From: Blautia hansenii
GTDB lineage: Bacteria > Bacillota > Clostridia > Lachnospirales > Lachnospiraceae
NCBI RefSeq assembly: GCF_013304445.1
Contig: NZ_JAAITA010000003.1
Span: 1 to 64,000 of the forward strand
DNA: 64,000 nucleotides
Direction of reading: 5' to 3'
The notes beneath the pieces are model-generated. The model was not told the origin of the DNA. It worked only from the letters and a program-made list of their open reading frames with translations, and did no database searches. Both the position numbers and the translations under genes were made by a program. Positions 43,539-52,817 of the stretch are shown in pieces; within the stretch, counting starts at the first letter, position 1; every line of letters starts with the position of its first letter.

Positions 43539-43625
43539 TGCCGCAGACCAGAATCGAACTGGTACGGGAGTATAAGTCCCGCAGGATTTTAAGTCCTGTG
43601 CGTCTGCCTGTTCCGCCACTGCGGC
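43539..43625 (-). tRNA. tRNA-Leu (anticodon TAA)
   Basis: On the minus strand GCCGCAG/CTGCGGC acceptor arms, anticodon stem CAGGA/TCCTG with loop CTTAAAA, a long variable arm and the GTTCGATTC T-arm make an 87-base class II tRNA. The anticodon TAA reads TTA. Confidence 0.95.
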
Positions 43626-43649
43626 ATTTTGTGTCTTTTTGAAACACAA

Positions 43650-43731
43650 TGGGCGATGGTGGATTCGAACCACCGAAGGCGTTGCCAGCAGATTTACAGT
43701 CTGTCCCCTTTGGCCACTCGGGAAATCGCCC
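43650..43731 (-). tRNA. tRNA-Tyr (anticodon GTA)
   Basis: On the minus strand GGGCGAT/ATCGCCC acceptor arms, anticodon loop CTGTAAA, a variable arm of the class II type and the GTTCGAATC T-arm form an 82-base tRNA. The anticodon GTA reads TAC and TAT. It lies 24 bases upstream of tRNA-Leu, and the two are probably co-transcribed. Confidence 0.95.
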
Positions 43732-43793
43732 ATGTCATATTGTCTTTGACCATTTCAAATTATATCACACATCAATGAAAATGCAAGTATTTT

Positions 43794-44345
43794 TTAAGAT
43801 TTTTTGTCAGGAAAGCGGTGGTTTTTCACCTGGTCATAAACAAGGGAGGCAATGGTTTCCGGCCTTTCTTCCATACCGTCTTCTATCCAATGCATAAAAA
43901 GGTTATAGAGTGCGCCGGAATAGTAATAAAGCCGGTATTTGTCCAAAGAGGTGCTTTGCTGGGCGGCGGTAACGGAAATCATGTATAAATCCAGTCCTTT
44001 CAGCAGAATCTCAGCTCGATTGGCTTTTTTCAGACAGAGGACATAGTCCTTGTATTTCTGCAGATATTTGAGGCTGTATAGGATATGTTCATAACTTTGA
44101 AAATCAGAGAGAAAGGAAGGACCCTGCAGTTCCTCGGCATATTCTTTGACAATACGGTACATGTAGTCCATGAGGATGTCGTCCTTGCATTTGTAATGGC
44201 GATAGTAGGACATGCGGGATACCCCGGCGCGGCTGGTCAGGTCTGTAATGCTGATAGAGTTGTAATCCTGGGTCTGCATAAGCTGGAGCAGTGCGTCCAT
44301 AATGCAGTTTTTGGTAAATTCCTTCGAGGCAGATGTGGTTTTCAT
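43794..44345 (-). CDS. TetR-family regulator
   Basis: A 183-residue protein; ATG 44345 follows AAAAAGGAG. The N-terminal helix-turn-helix (ISITDLTSRAGVSRMSYYRHYKCKDD) is clear, followed by an all-helical ligand or dimer domain with many Tyr and Leu. It diverges from the DegV-type gene, with 133 bases between them containing a GTTACAATCGTAAC palindrome-like sequence near 44407-44420, a possible operator. The ligand is unknown. Confidence 0.83.
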   Translation of the reverse strand: MKTTSASKEFTKNCIMDALLQLMQTQDYNSISITDLTSRAGVSRMSYYRHYKCKDDILMDYMYRIVKEYAEELQGPSFLSDFQSYEHILYSLKYLQKYKDYVLCLKKANRAEILLKGLDLYMISVTAAQQSTSLDKYRLYYYSGALYNLFMHWIEDGMEERPETIASLVYDQVKNHRFPDKKS

Positions 44346-44478
44346 GAACAAAAACTCCTTTTTGTAACAGTTTAAAGGCTGCATGTTGTTTTAGAAGAGA
44401 TTTAGTGTTACAATCGTAACATTATCTTATAGAAAGAATAACAAAAATTTGCGAAGAAAGCAAGAAAGGCTGGAGAAA

Positions 44479-45381
44479 ATGAAATTTGGAATTGTCAGCG
44501 ACAGCTCCTGTGATTTGGTGGAGCGTTATACAGAAGAAGAAAAGGTCTCAATTGTGCCTTTTTATGTATCCTTTGACGGGGAGCATTATTTGAAAGAAGG
44601 AAAAGAAGCAAAGATTACAGATTTTTATCAGAAGATGGCCGATAATCCGGACTGCTATCCTAAAACCTCCATGCCTTCTGTGCAAGATTATATGGAGGTT
44701 TTCCGCCCGTTTGCAGAGCAGGGACTTCCTGTGCTGTGCATTTGTCTGACGCAGACATTCAGCGGTTCTATGCAGGCGGCAGTCAATGCAAAAGCAGAGT
44801 TGGAAGAGGAATTTCCGGAAGCCAGAATTGAGATATTGGATTCCCAGCTTGTGACTGGACTTCAGGGACTTTTGGTAAAAGAGGCCGTGGGTCTTAGAAA
44901 TGCAGAGGCGGAGTTGGACGAGGCCTTAGAGAAATTAAAGGAAATCCGTAGTACAGGGCATATCTTTTTTACGACAAAAGACCTGAAATATCTGGAGCAT
45001 GGCGGCAGAATCGGAAAAGCGGCATGTCTGGCGGGAAGTATGCTGAATATTAAGCCTATTCTCCATTTCTGTGATGCAGAACTGGGTTCTACAGAGCTTT
45101 GCAGAGGGAGGAAAAAATCTCTGCATAAAATTATAGAAAAATTTCTTGCCTATGTGGAAAGCAACAAAATTTCCCTGGAGGACTATAATCTGATAACCGG
45201 GGAGGGGCTGGCTGTTGAGGAATACCAGATATTTAAGGACGAACTGAAATCAGCCCTTTGGGAACACGGCTGCAAAATGGAGTCCTGGGAAGAAATACAG
45301 ATTGGAGCCACCATTGGCGTACATACGGGGCCGTATCCGCTGGGCGTGGGGATTTTAAAGAAATGTAAGAGGGAAAATTGA
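44479..45381 (+). CDS. DegV-family fatty-acid-binding protein
   Basis: A 300-residue protein; ATG 44479 follows CTGGAG. It starts with the family's FGIVSDSSCDL and has YPKTSMPSVQDY and CLTQTFSGSMQAA, the residues that hold the fatty-acid head group. FfTTKDLKYLEHGGRIGKA marks the second domain (written here FTTKDLKYLEHGGRIG). DegV/FakB proteins present fatty acids to the kinase FakA. FakA is not in the window. A terminator follows. Confidence 0.9.
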   Translation: MKFGIVSDSSCDLVERYTEEEKVSIVPFYVSFDGEHYLKEGKEAKITDFYQKMADNPDCYPKTSMPSVQDYMEVFRPFAEQGLPVLCICLTQTFSGSMQAAVNAKAELEEEFPEARIEILDSQLVTGLQGLLVKEAVGLRNAEAELDEALEKLKEIRSTGHIFFTTKDLKYLEHGGRIGKAACLAGSMLNIKPILHFCDAELGSTELCRGRKKSLHKIIEKFLAYVESNKISLEDYNLITGEGLAVEEYQIFKDELKSALWEHGCKMESWEEIQIGATIGVHTGPYPLGVGILKKCKREN

Positions 45382-45398
45382 GTCAGAAATATTTTTTG

Positions 45399-45447
45399 AG
45401 CAGGCAAAAGGTTGTGCTGAAACCACCACTTTTTGCCTGCTTTCTTT
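45399..45447. terminator. terminator between DegV-type gene and the convergent ATPase gene
   Basis: GCAGGCAAAAGG... and CTTTTTGCCTGC pair, followed by TTTCTTT. The hairpin lies between two convergent genes. Confidence 0.75.
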
Positions 45448-45469
45448 GTGAGCTTCATCTATTGGAAGG

Positions 45470-47161
45470 TTATCTCCGATACCGGTTAAAGCAGGAGAAG
45501 ATTTCCTGCCGTCTGGGCATGGCCAGTCCGCAGGGGGTATAGGAACTGCTGCAAATTCCTGCCAGACCTTCTTTCTTCAGTTTGTCCTCCAAAAGGCGGA
45601 TAACCTGGGAAACGGTTTTCTTGTTGTCAATGAGATGTTCTCTGGCGTATTTCAGCAGTTGTGCCAGTGCAGCAGTCTGTTCAGAATCTGCAAGCTGCTC
45701 GATATAGCGCAAATCTACCGTTTCTTTTCCTATAGAAAAGGAATCCCTTCCATGTGTTTTCAGCTTCAACTCTTTATAAGAATCTCTTTTGACTGCAGGG
45801 GCAGTCATTACTCTTTTGAAATCCGGCATGGAAAAGACCGGGACGGAAGCAGGAGGAAGAGGATAGTCTGCACACAGGTCTTTGACTTTTTTGGTGATGT
45901 CCAAAACCTGGTAGCTGTCCATCTGGATAATGGTATCCGCAATGTGGAAGAAAGCCCCGGAACTTCCGGCCACCAGAATGGTGGAGATACCGCATTCTCC
46001 GTATAAATCCCGGGCCCGTTCCAGAAACGGCGTAATAGGCTCTTTTTCCCGGCTGATAACCTGCTGCATAAAGGTATCCCGTACCATAAAGTTGGTGGCA
46101 GAGGTATCCTCATCCAGAAGCAGCAGTTTTGTACCGGCTTCCATGCCTTCCACAATACCTGCCGCCTGGGAGGTGCTGCCGCTGGCATCTAAGGTGGAGA
46201 AGCAGTGGGTGTCCTTTTTGTTCGGCAGGTCGTTGATAAAAAGGGAAATGTCCACATCTTTGATAAACCGTCCGTCTTCAGAACGAAGTTTCAGAGCTGT
46301 GTCATCAGTGATAACGTACTCTCTGCCATCTCCGGCAATGTGATTGTAGACTCCTGTTTCCAGGGCGTCCAGCAAAGTGGATTTCCCGTGGTATCCGCCT
46401 CCGGCAATGAGCGTAATACCTTTGGGAATCCCCATACCTGACAGAGTTCCCTTATGGGGAAGGTGCATTTCTACCTGCAGAGAGAGGGGGGAGACAAAGG
46501 GAACGCTGTTTTTCATGGGTTTCTGAGAAACGCCGCTTTGTCTCGGGAGCACGGCCCCGTTGGCAACAAAGGCCACAAGATTCTGTTTTGTCAGTTCCTT
46601 GCGGATAAAACTCTGGTCTTCTGCCAGAAAAATTACTTCTTCTACGGCTTTTTTGTTCAGATTTTTGTAATACAGGGATTTCTGTACACATACCGGAAGA
46701 AACTCAAAGAAGATTTTTTCCAGTTCAAAGGCGTTGATGGTTCTTCCATTGGCAGGAAAACCTACTGTAAAGCGGACAACCAGTTCTTTTTGGGAAATCT
46801 GGCAGGCTGTGCGGTCTAAGATTTCCTGTCCGCAGTGGGTGGTGGAAATCAGACCGCTTTTTCCCGAGCCTTTGGCTTTAAAGCTATAGCCGGCAATTTG
46901 CTCCTCGAACTTGCGGAGAAGATAATCCTGGAGAGCAGTGCGGGTTTCTGCAGAGGCAAAGCAGAAGTCCGGAAATCCGGCGCGGCTTTGGGGAATGCGG
47001 ATACTGATGTGGGAAGGGGAAGCGAATGGATCGCCCTGCACATGGTCAATGGAAAGCTGATAATCTCTGAAATCATAAACACCCTTCAGGGTTTTGTAAG
47101 CAGGATAGCTTTTTCGGTTGATAGACGAAAGCTGCTGCTTTAACTGAGACGAAGTAAACAT
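45470..47161 (-). CDS. ABC-class predicted ATPase (COG3044-like), soluble
   Basis: A 563-residue protein; ATG 47161 follows AAAGGAG. There is no membrane segment. The P-loop is GGGYHGKS (254-261), a signature-like LDASGSTSQA lies at 324-333, and Walker B is LLLLDEDTSA (346-355). The N-terminal 240 residues are specific to this family. Members are described as predicted ATPases of the ABC class, of unknown role and widespread in Clostridia. Interaction with nucleic acid or ribosomes has been speculated for related soluble ABC proteins. No function is asserted here. Confidence 0.78.
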   Translation of the reverse strand: MFTSSQLKQQLSSINRKSYPAYKTLKGVYDFRDYQLSIDHVQGDPFASPSHISIRIPQSRAGFPDFCFASAETRTALQDYLLRKFEEQIAGYSFKAKGSGKSGLISTTHCGQEILDRTACQISQKELVVRFTVGFPANGRTINAFELEKIFFEFLPVCVQKSLYYKNLNKKAVEEVIFLAEDQSFIRKELTKQNLVAFVANGAVLPRQSGVSQKPMKNSVPFVSPLSLQVEMHLPHKGTLSGMGIPKGITLIAGGGYHGKSTLLDALETGVYNHIAGDGREYVITDDTALKLRSEDGRFIKDVDISLFINDLPNKKDTHCFSTLDASGSTSQAAGIVEGMEAGTKLLLLDEDTSATNFMVRDTFMQQVISREKEPITPFLERARDLYGECGISTILVAGSSGAFFHIADTIIQMDSYQVLDITKKVKDLCADYPLPPASVPVFSMPDFKRVMTAPAVKRDSYKELKLKTHGRDSFSIGKETVDLRYIEQLADSEQTAALAQLLKYAREHLIDNKKTVSQVIRLLEDKLKKEGLAGICSSSYTPCGLAMPRRQEIFSCFNRYRR

Positions 47162-47205
47162 ATAAAAACTCCTTTCGCGGTAGAATACTCTGCTGTATAA
47201 CAAAA

Positions 47206-47234
47206 AAACCTTATGTCCTAAGACATAAGGTTTT
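47206..47234 (-). terminator. terminator of tRNA-Arg
   Basis: On the minus strand AACCTTATGTC and GACATAAGGTT pair around TTAG and run into a T-tract, immediately after the tRNA. Confidence 0.88.
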
Positions 47235-47235
47235 A

Positions 47236-47309
47236 CGTGCGTTAGAGGATTCGAACCCCCGACCTTTTGGTCCGTAGCCAAACGCTCTATCCAGCTGAGC
47301 TAAACGCAC
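47236..47309 (-). tRNA. tRNA-Arg (anticodon ACG)
   Basis: On the minus strand GTGCGTT/AACGCAC acceptor arms, anticodon stem TTTGG/CCAAA with loop CTACGGA, and the GTTCGAATC T-arm form a 74-base tRNA. Anticodon ACG is deaminated to ICG by TadA, whose gene lies at 24343 in this window. Confidence 0.95.
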
Positions 47310-47537
47310 ATTTGTTAACTGTTTTCCTCAGCAACAAAAATTATTATAAGGGAAGAATAATGAAATGTCAACACTTTTTTCGAAAAATATTTATTTTTTT
47401 TCGAGGCAAATATTGTGGAAATTTTATAGAATCTGTAGTACTATAATAATAAAAAAGTAGAAAGCAGAAATTTTCTGACATTAAGGCAAATTTGTAAGTG
47501 CATTTAAGGTGAGAAAATGGGAGAAGGAGGAGCGAGC

Positions 47538-48242
47538 ATGGAATATGGACCGAATTGGAGCAGGGTGCAGTTGAAAACAAGCGCAAAAGAAGTCTTTCGG
47601 AGAAATTATGGCTCATGTGTTCTTGCAGGTGTGATTTTGTCGCTGCTTTCAGGGGCTGTAAGTATAGTACAGAAGAGGCAGACAGACCAATATTATATCG
47701 AATGGGGTGTAGTAATCAGTATCGGTTTGATTGCCCTGCTGGTGGAAATTCTGGTGTTGAATGTTTTCATGGTGGGCGGCTGCCGTTTCTTTGTAGAAAA
47801 CAGGGATTATAACGCTCCGGTGTCAAAGGTTTTGTTTGGTTTCCAGGGAGGCCATTACGGAAATGTGGTATGGGTGATGTTTCTCATGGGTCTGAAGATT
47901 GTTCTCTGGACGCTGCTGTTTATCATTCCGGGAATTATCAAGACCTATGAATATATGATGGTTCCCTACATTCTGGCAGAGCAGCCGGATATTGACCAGG
48001 CAGACGCCTTTGCGATTTCCAGACAGTTGATGATGAGTCAGAAATTTGATGCTTTTGTGCTGCACCTTTCTTTTATCGGATGGGAATTGCTGGCGGTTTT
48101 CACTTGCGGAATTGTGGGGATTTTCTGGTCTATTCCGTATTACTATGCAACGGAAGCAGAACTTTATGCAGTATTGCGAAATGCATGGCTGCAAAGGCAG
48201 AATCCGGGTGATGGACAGGGAATGCAGGGGGAGAATTTATAA
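47538..48242 (+). CDS. DUF975-family integral membrane protein
   Basis: A 234-residue protein; ATG 47538 follows GAAGGAGGA. It starts with a short cytoplasmic part (RVQLKTSAKEVFRRNYG) and has about five membrane helices. The family hallmark PGIIKTYEYMMVPYILAEQP and the helix ending SRQLMMSQKFDAFVL are present. The function of DUF975 proteins is unknown. A DivIVA-like gene follows 32 bases downstream, probably in the same operon. Confidence 0.85.
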   Translation: MEYGPNWSRVQLKTSAKEVFRRNYGSCVLAGVILSLLSGAVSIVQKRQTDQYYIEWGVVISIGLIALLVEILVLNVFMVGGCRFFVENRDYNAPVSKVLFGFQGGHYGNVVWVMFLMGLKIVLWTLLFIIPGIIKTYEYMMVPYILAEQPDIDQADAFAISRQLMMSQKFDAFVLHLSFIGWELLAVFTCGIVGIFWSIPYYYATEAELYAVLRNAWLQRQNPGDGQGMQGENL

Positions 48243-48274
48243 TTTAGAGAATGAAGGATAAAGGGGAGAACGAC

Positions 48275-48877
48275 ATGGAACAGGAAGTGAATTTTCGTAG
48301 CTCTGTAGGAGGCTACAAAAAAGATGATGTGATTGAATATGTGGAAAATACAAATGAGGAAATTTTCCGCATGAAAAAAGAGAGGGAAGAGGAGGCCGCA
48401 GGTTATCAGGCGAGAATCCAGGAACTGGAGGCGCTTTTACGGCAGGAGGAGACCAACAGTTCTCAGTTGGCAGAGGAACAGAGCCGGAAGCTGCAGAGAC
48501 TGGAAGGGGAGAATCAGAGGCTGCAGGAAGACCTGGACAAGATGGAAGCCAAGTGGAAGAGCGCTTACGAAGAATATGTCCGCACGGATAATGAGAAATG
48601 CCTATTAAAGGATAAACTGGCAAGAGAAATTCTCCGTCTGCGGGGTGAAAATCAGACCCTGCGGGAAAAATGGAAGGAAGCAGAGCGCCAGATTGGTTCT
48701 CAGGCAGATTATGAAGCGGTTCACAATGCAGTTTCCGAAGTGCAGTATAAGATTGCAGAGTATGTGAATGCAATCAATAAAACGCAGCAAAGTCTGGCAG
48801 ATACTTATCAGGGGATGAACAGTATTAAGAAAAAACTGGCGGCGAAGATGACCGGAGAAAAAGAAGAAGCAAAATAA
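48275..48877 (+). CDS. DivIVA-like coiled-coil protein
   Basis: A 200-residue protein; ATG 48275 follows AAGGGGAGAA. The N-terminal VNFRSSVGGYKKDDVIEYVE resembles the lipid-binding DivIVA/GpsB crossover motif. Nearly all the rest is coiled coil (heptads of Leu, Glu, Lys to about residue 165). Such proteins mark curved membrane or poles and organise cell-wall enzymes. The short motif match makes a specific role uncertain. A terminator follows. Confidence 0.7.
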   Translation: MEQEVNFRSSVGGYKKDDVIEYVENTNEEIFRMKKEREEEAAGYQARIQELEALLRQEETNSSQLAEEQSRKLQRLEGENQRLQEDLDKMEAKWKSAYEEYVRTDNEKCLLKDKLAREILRLRGENQTLREKWKEAERQIGSQADYEAVHNAVSEVQYKIAEYVNAINKTQQSLADTYQGMNSIKKKLAAKMTGEKEEAK

Positions 48878-48884
48878 AAAAGCA

Positions 48885-48937
48885 GAACTGTGGCATGAAA
48901 GGCAAAGGCGACCTTCATGCGGCAGTTCTGTTTTTTC
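48885..48937. terminator. terminator between DivIVA-like and tetR genes
   Basis: CAGAACTG...GCATGAA and TTCATGC...CAGTTCTG pair, followed by TTTTTTC. It serves the plus-strand operon and possibly the convergent tetR gene. Confidence 0.8.
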
Positions 48938-48956
48938 ATGATGTTTGAAGCAGCCT

Positions 48957-49544
48957 TTACTCAGCCGGAGTCTGGGAAGTGAAGGCTTCGATTGTATGCA
49001 TAATGAGTTGGAAAGCAATCCGGGCCATTTCCTGAGGGGATTCACCAGTATCGGAATTGAGCCAGGCTTTGATTAAACCAACACAGCCGGTAAGGCAGAA
49101 GGCGTAGGAATATTTCAGGGTTTGGATATTATCCGGGAAAGTTGTCTTCAGCACATCAAGGCTGTGTACGGAAATCAGATTTTCCATTCTGTGGATAAAG
49201 GCAATATCTCCGTTTGTGCCGAAAAGAGCATTGCAGATGTCCTTGTTTTCAGCCAGAATCCGAAAGATATCTTCTACAAAGGGCAGGCTGTCTTCAGTAA
49301 AAGGGCTTACCGGGTGGGCGTGAATGGAGTCCCGGATTTCTATGGTCAGTTCGTCTTCAATGGAATGGAGCAAATCGTAGATGTCTGTATAGTGCAGATA
49401 AAAGGTAGAGCGGTTAATATCCACTTCGTTTACCAGTTCTTTTACAGTAATCTCTTTGATGCTTTTTTGCTGCATGAGCTTTGCCAGCCCCAGTTTCAGC
49501 TGATTTTTTGTTTTTCTTACACGGCGGTCAGTTTTCTCTGCCAT
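48957..49544 (-). CDS. TetR-family regulator, divergent from yhgE-like gene
   Basis: A 195-residue protein with an N-terminal TetR helix-turn-helix (IKEITVKELVNEVDINRSTFYLHYTDIYDL) and the C-terminal domain type that accompanies YhgE/Pip genes in Firmicutes. It is divergent from the 983-residue YhgE/Pip gene, with a 202-base gap that contains the palindrome TAGACAC-N11-GTGTCTA (49590-49614) close to its start. Autorepression plus control of yhgE is likely. Confidence 0.85.
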   Translation of the reverse strand: MAEKTDRRVRKTKNQLKLGLAKLMQQKSIKEITVKELVNEVDINRSTFYLHYTDIYDLLHSIEDELTIEIRDSIHAHPVSPFTEDSLPFVEDIFRILAENKDICNALFGTNGDIAFIHRMENLISVHSLDVLKTTFPDNIQTLKYSYAFCLTGCVGLIKAWLNSDTGESPQEMARIAFQLIMHTIEAFTSQTPAE

Positions 49545-49589
49545 GGTAAATCCCCCTTCTTCTGTAGAATCTTAAAAAAATATAAAATA

Positions 49590-49614
49590 TAGACACAAAG
49601 ATACTAAGTGTCTA
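49590..49614. promoter_or_regulatory. palindromic operator candidate TAGACAC-N11-GTGTCTA
   Basis: The arms TAGACAC (49590-49596) and GTGTCTA (49608-49614) are perfect complements. A further half site TAGAC lies near 49619 and AGTCTA near 49725, next to the -10 TATAAT of the yhgE-like gene. The location suits binding of the TetR protein. Confidence 0.55.
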
Positions 49615-49746
49615 GTAATAGACAAAGTATAGGGCTATTAACGGTTGCCACTTCCTATCTCCTTTAGTATAATGCAACTTGAAAAAATAATCAACACAAT
49701 ATCTATTAAACTATGTTGAGTCTATAATGAGAAAGGAGATAAAACA

Positions 49747-52698
49747 ATGCTCAGGCGAGAATGGAAAAAGCTTTTAAGCAATAAGATGATGCTCATAGTC
49801 GTCCTTGCCATTATTGCAATTCCTACTATTTACACAACGCTTTTTCTGGGCTCTATGTGGGACCCCTACGGTAACGTGGATAAGCTGCCGGTGGCGGTGG
49901 TGAATGAAGACCAGCCGGTGACTTATGAAGGAGAAACTCTGGACGTAGGAAAACAGATGGTGGACAATTTAAAGGAAGACGGTTCCCTGGATTTCCATTT
50001 TACAGATGCAGATACGGCCAGAGAAGGGCTGGAAGACGGTACTTATTATATGGTTATTACCATTCCAGAGAATTTTTCTGCCAATGCGGCAACGCTGACA
50101 GACGACAAACCGCAGAAAATGGAATTGAGTTATGACACCAATCCGGGTACAAACTATATTGCTTCCAAGATGAGTGCAACAGCCATGGAAAAAATCGAAA
50201 GCAGTATTCGGGAAGAAGTGACAAAGACATATACGGAGGCAGTTTTTGACCAGATTTCGGAAGCGGGAGACGGTATGCAGGAGGCGGCCGATGGTTCCGG
50301 AAAATTAAAGGATGGTGCCATAGAACTGGCAGAAGGCAATCAGACCATTACGGACAATCTGAAAACCCTGGCAGACAGTTCCCTGACGTTCCGGGACGGC
50401 AGCAAAACCCTGACAGAAGGGCTGAAAACCTATGTAGATGGCGTGAGCATAGTAAACAGCGGGGCAAAAGAGCTGGACAGCGGCGCCGCTTCCTTAAAAG
50501 ACGGCCTGGACCAGTTAAATGGCCAGCTTCCCACTTTGACAAGCGGTGTTGCCGCACTTTCTGACGGAACGACACAGCTTGCCCAGGGAGCGGAAACTGC
50601 AAAGCAGGGAAGTGCTGCTTTGAAAAGCGGTACAGAGCAGGTGGATGACAATCTGCAAACCTTAAATGCCGGACTTTCTACCCTCCAGGCTGCTACTGCA
50701 AATCTGCCGGCGCAGACAGCACAGCTGGATGAGGGCGTGGGAAGCGTGCAGGCGGGTACGGAAAGCCTGCAGGCAGGACTGCAGGACCTGCAAAGTGGTG
50801 TGGAACAACTGGCGCAGAGTACAGATACAGTCAGCAGCCAGCTTCAGGCAGGCAATACACAGGCGCTTGCTCAAATCCGTGCAGGCGCACAGAGCATGAA
50901 GGATAAGGTGGACGCATTTCTGGGAGCCATGGGCGGCGGTCAGACTACAGGTACGGTGCAGACTGCGGATGTGTCCGGAATTCAGAATGAACTGCATGAG
51001 ATTGCAGGAGGAAAAGACAGCGCAGATGCCGGTGCGGCGGCAGCAGCTCAGGCAGCAGCAGATACCGGCGGGGCAGGCGCTGCAGATGTTTCTTATTTGT
51101 ATGATTCTCTGAATCAGGCGGTAGAAGCCCAGGATATGGATGCGGTGGCTGCTATTGCAAACGAGGCCATCGCGGCAGCCCAGAGCAATAAAGAGGCAGC
51201 GGATGATGCGTCAAACCGTCTTGCGGCAGCAGGCGAAGCGCTGAATAACAGCAGCGCGGCGCTTACGCAGGCAGGAGAAACGCTGGGAAGGGCAGCGGAG
51301 ACCAATACAGCAGGAACAGGCGCTTTGCAGAGCCAGCTCCAGGAGATGTCAGCAGGACTGCAGCAGATTATTGACGGCACCAATGCAGCAGAGGCTCAGT
51401 TGAATGCTGGTGTAAGCTATGGTCTGGGTCAGCTGAAAGAAGGTGTAACCCAGCAGATTCAGCCGGGTATTGCCAAGCTGACAGCAGGAGCCGGAAGCTT
51501 AAACCAGGGTACTTCGGCTGTTAAGGCAGGGACTTCTGCTCTGGCAGCTTCTTCGGGTGAACTGACGGAAGGTATTCAGTCGGCGGCAGCAGGAGGACAG
51601 CAGTTGAAGACTCAGGGAACGGAGGCATTGAAGTCCGGTGCGGCAGCTTTAGACGATGGATTGGCTGCGCTGCAGAAGGGAAGCCGGGATTTGGATTATG
51701 GCGTACAGACCCTGGCAGGAAGCGTTCCTACACTGACCGGAGGTGTGAGCCAGCTTGCAGACGGTTCTTCTCAGTTAAAGGACGGCACTGCTTCCCTGGT
51801 ACAGGGCACAGACCAGCTGACTGCGAACAACAGCACTTTGTTAAGCGGCAGCAGCCAGTTGGGAGACGGTGCTAAGCAAATCAGTGATGGTGCAAATCTT
51901 CTTTATGAAGGCAGTCAGACTCTTGGAAATGGCATGAAACAGATAGAAGAAGGCAGTCAGACTCTGGAAGAGAGCCTGGCAGATGGCGCTGAAACAGTGA
52001 AAGATACCAAAATGGGAGAGGACACCGTTGACATGTTTGCTGCTCCGGTGGATATTCACGAGACACAGATTACCACTGTGGAAAACAACGGTCACGCTAT
52101 GGCGCCTTATATGATGTCTGTGGCTTTGTGGGTTGGCTGCATCGCATTCAGCCTTATGTATCCGCTGACAAAATATTCAGGCAAACTTACCTCCGGTACT
52201 GCCTGGTGGGCAAGCAAGGCCTCTGTACTTTATCTGATTGCCATTTTGCAGGCAATCGTTATGGTCTTTATGCTCCATGTGTGTGATGGATTTGAGCCTG
52301 TGGAAATGGGCAAAACGCTTGCAGTAGCATGTGTGGCATCCCTGGCCTTTATGTCTGTCATGTATTTCTTTACCAACACCTTTGGCAAGGTGGGAAGCTT
52401 CCTGATGTTGGTATTTATGGTCATTCAGCTGGCTGGTTCGGTGGGAACCTATCCGTTGGAACTGTCCGGTTCCTTTGTGCCGTATCTCCATGACTGGGTA
52501 CCGTTTACCTATACGGTAGAAGCGTTCCGAAGCACGATTTCCGGCGGAGAGAGCATACAGGGAGCCATAGTGTTCCTGGCAGTGATTTTCGTAGTGTTCA
52601 CAGCGCTGACTATTTTGGAATTCCAGATAAGAACAAAGAAAATCAGAGCGAAGAAGCATACCCTGGATGAGTGGCTGGAAGCGAAAGGCCTGGCATAA
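49747..52698 (+). CDS. YhgE/Pip-family giant membrane protein
   Basis: A 983-residue protein with one N-terminal helix (MLIVVLAIIAIPTIYTTLFL, residues 16-35) and about five C-terminal helices from about 785. The first extracellular part is the YhgE/Pip domain (PVAVVNEDQPVTYEG). The region between about 175 and 760 is built of heptads of the form xGxxxLx (SGAASLK, DGLDQLN, SGVAALS, QGSAALK). This repeat array is broken at about 390-520 by an Ala-rich insert. Members export or tether at the cell surface; homologues include phage-infection protein Pip and type VII secretion partners. The substrate is unknown. Confidence 0.85.
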   Translation: MLRREWKKLLSNKMMLIVVLAIIAIPTIYTTLFLGSMWDPYGNVDKLPVAVVNEDQPVTYEGETLDVGKQMVDNLKEDGSLDFHFTDADTAREGLEDGTYYMVITIPENFSANAATLTDDKPQKMELSYDTNPGTNYIASKMSATAMEKIESSIREEVTKTYTEAVFDQISEAGDGMQEAADGSGKLKDGAIELAEGNQTITDNLKTLADSSLTFRDGSKTLTEGLKTYVDGVSIVNSGAKELDSGAASLKDGLDQLNGQLPTLTSGVAALSDGTTQLAQGAETAKQGSAALKSGTEQVDDNLQTLNAGLSTLQAATANLPAQTAQLDEGVGSVQAGTESLQAGLQDLQSGVEQLAQSTDTVSSQLQAGNTQALAQIRAGAQSMKDKVDAFLGAMGGGQTTGTVQTADVSGIQNELHEIAGGKDSADAGAAAAAQAAADTGGAGAADVSYLYDSLNQAVEAQDMDAVAAIANEAIAAAQSNKEAADDASNRLAAAGEALNNSSAALTQAGETLGRAAETNTAGTGALQSQLQEMSAGLQQIIDGTNAAEAQLNAGVSYGLGQLKEGVTQQIQPGIAKLTAGAGSLNQGTSAVKAGTSALAASSGELTEGIQSAAAGGQQLKTQGTEALKSGAAALDDGLAALQKGSRDLDYGVQTLAGSVPTLTGGVSQLADGSSQLKDGTASLVQGTDQLTANNSTLLSGSSQLGDGAKQISDGANLLYEGSQTLGNGMKQIEEGSQTLEESLADGAETVKDTKMGEDTVDMFAAPVDIHETQITTVENNGHAMAPYMMSVALWVGCIAFSLMYPLTKYSGKLTSGTAWWASKASVLYLIAILQAIVMVFMLHVCDGFEPVEMGKTLAVACVASLAFMSVMYFFTNTFGKVGSFLMLVFMVIQLAGSVGTYPLELSGSFVPYLHDWVPFTYTVEAFRSTISGGESIQGAIVFLAVIFVVFTALTILEFQIRTKKIRAKKHTLDEWLEAKGLA

Positions 52699-52747
52699 AG
52701 AGTTTCAAAACAGAAAAATAAGGGATATAGAAAAAAGTAAAATTGTG

Positions 52748-52785
52748 AAAGGCAGTCAGGTGCGCATCCTTACCTGACTGCCTTT
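52748..52785. terminator. bidirectional terminator between yhgE-like and dtxR-like genes
   Basis: AAAGGCAGTCAGGT (52748-52761) and ACCTGACTGCCTTT (52772-52785) are perfect complements around a ten-base loop. Confidence 0.85.
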
Positions 52786-52817
52786 CATGGATTTTGGTGT
52801 TTAAAATTTCCCAGGTA

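Noticed and set aside
49747-52698. The YhgE repeats as a possible CRISPR or DNA repeat array
   Set aside because: Repetition is at the protein heptad level with varied DNA. There are no identical direct repeats with spacers, and no CRISPR array was seen anywhere in the window.
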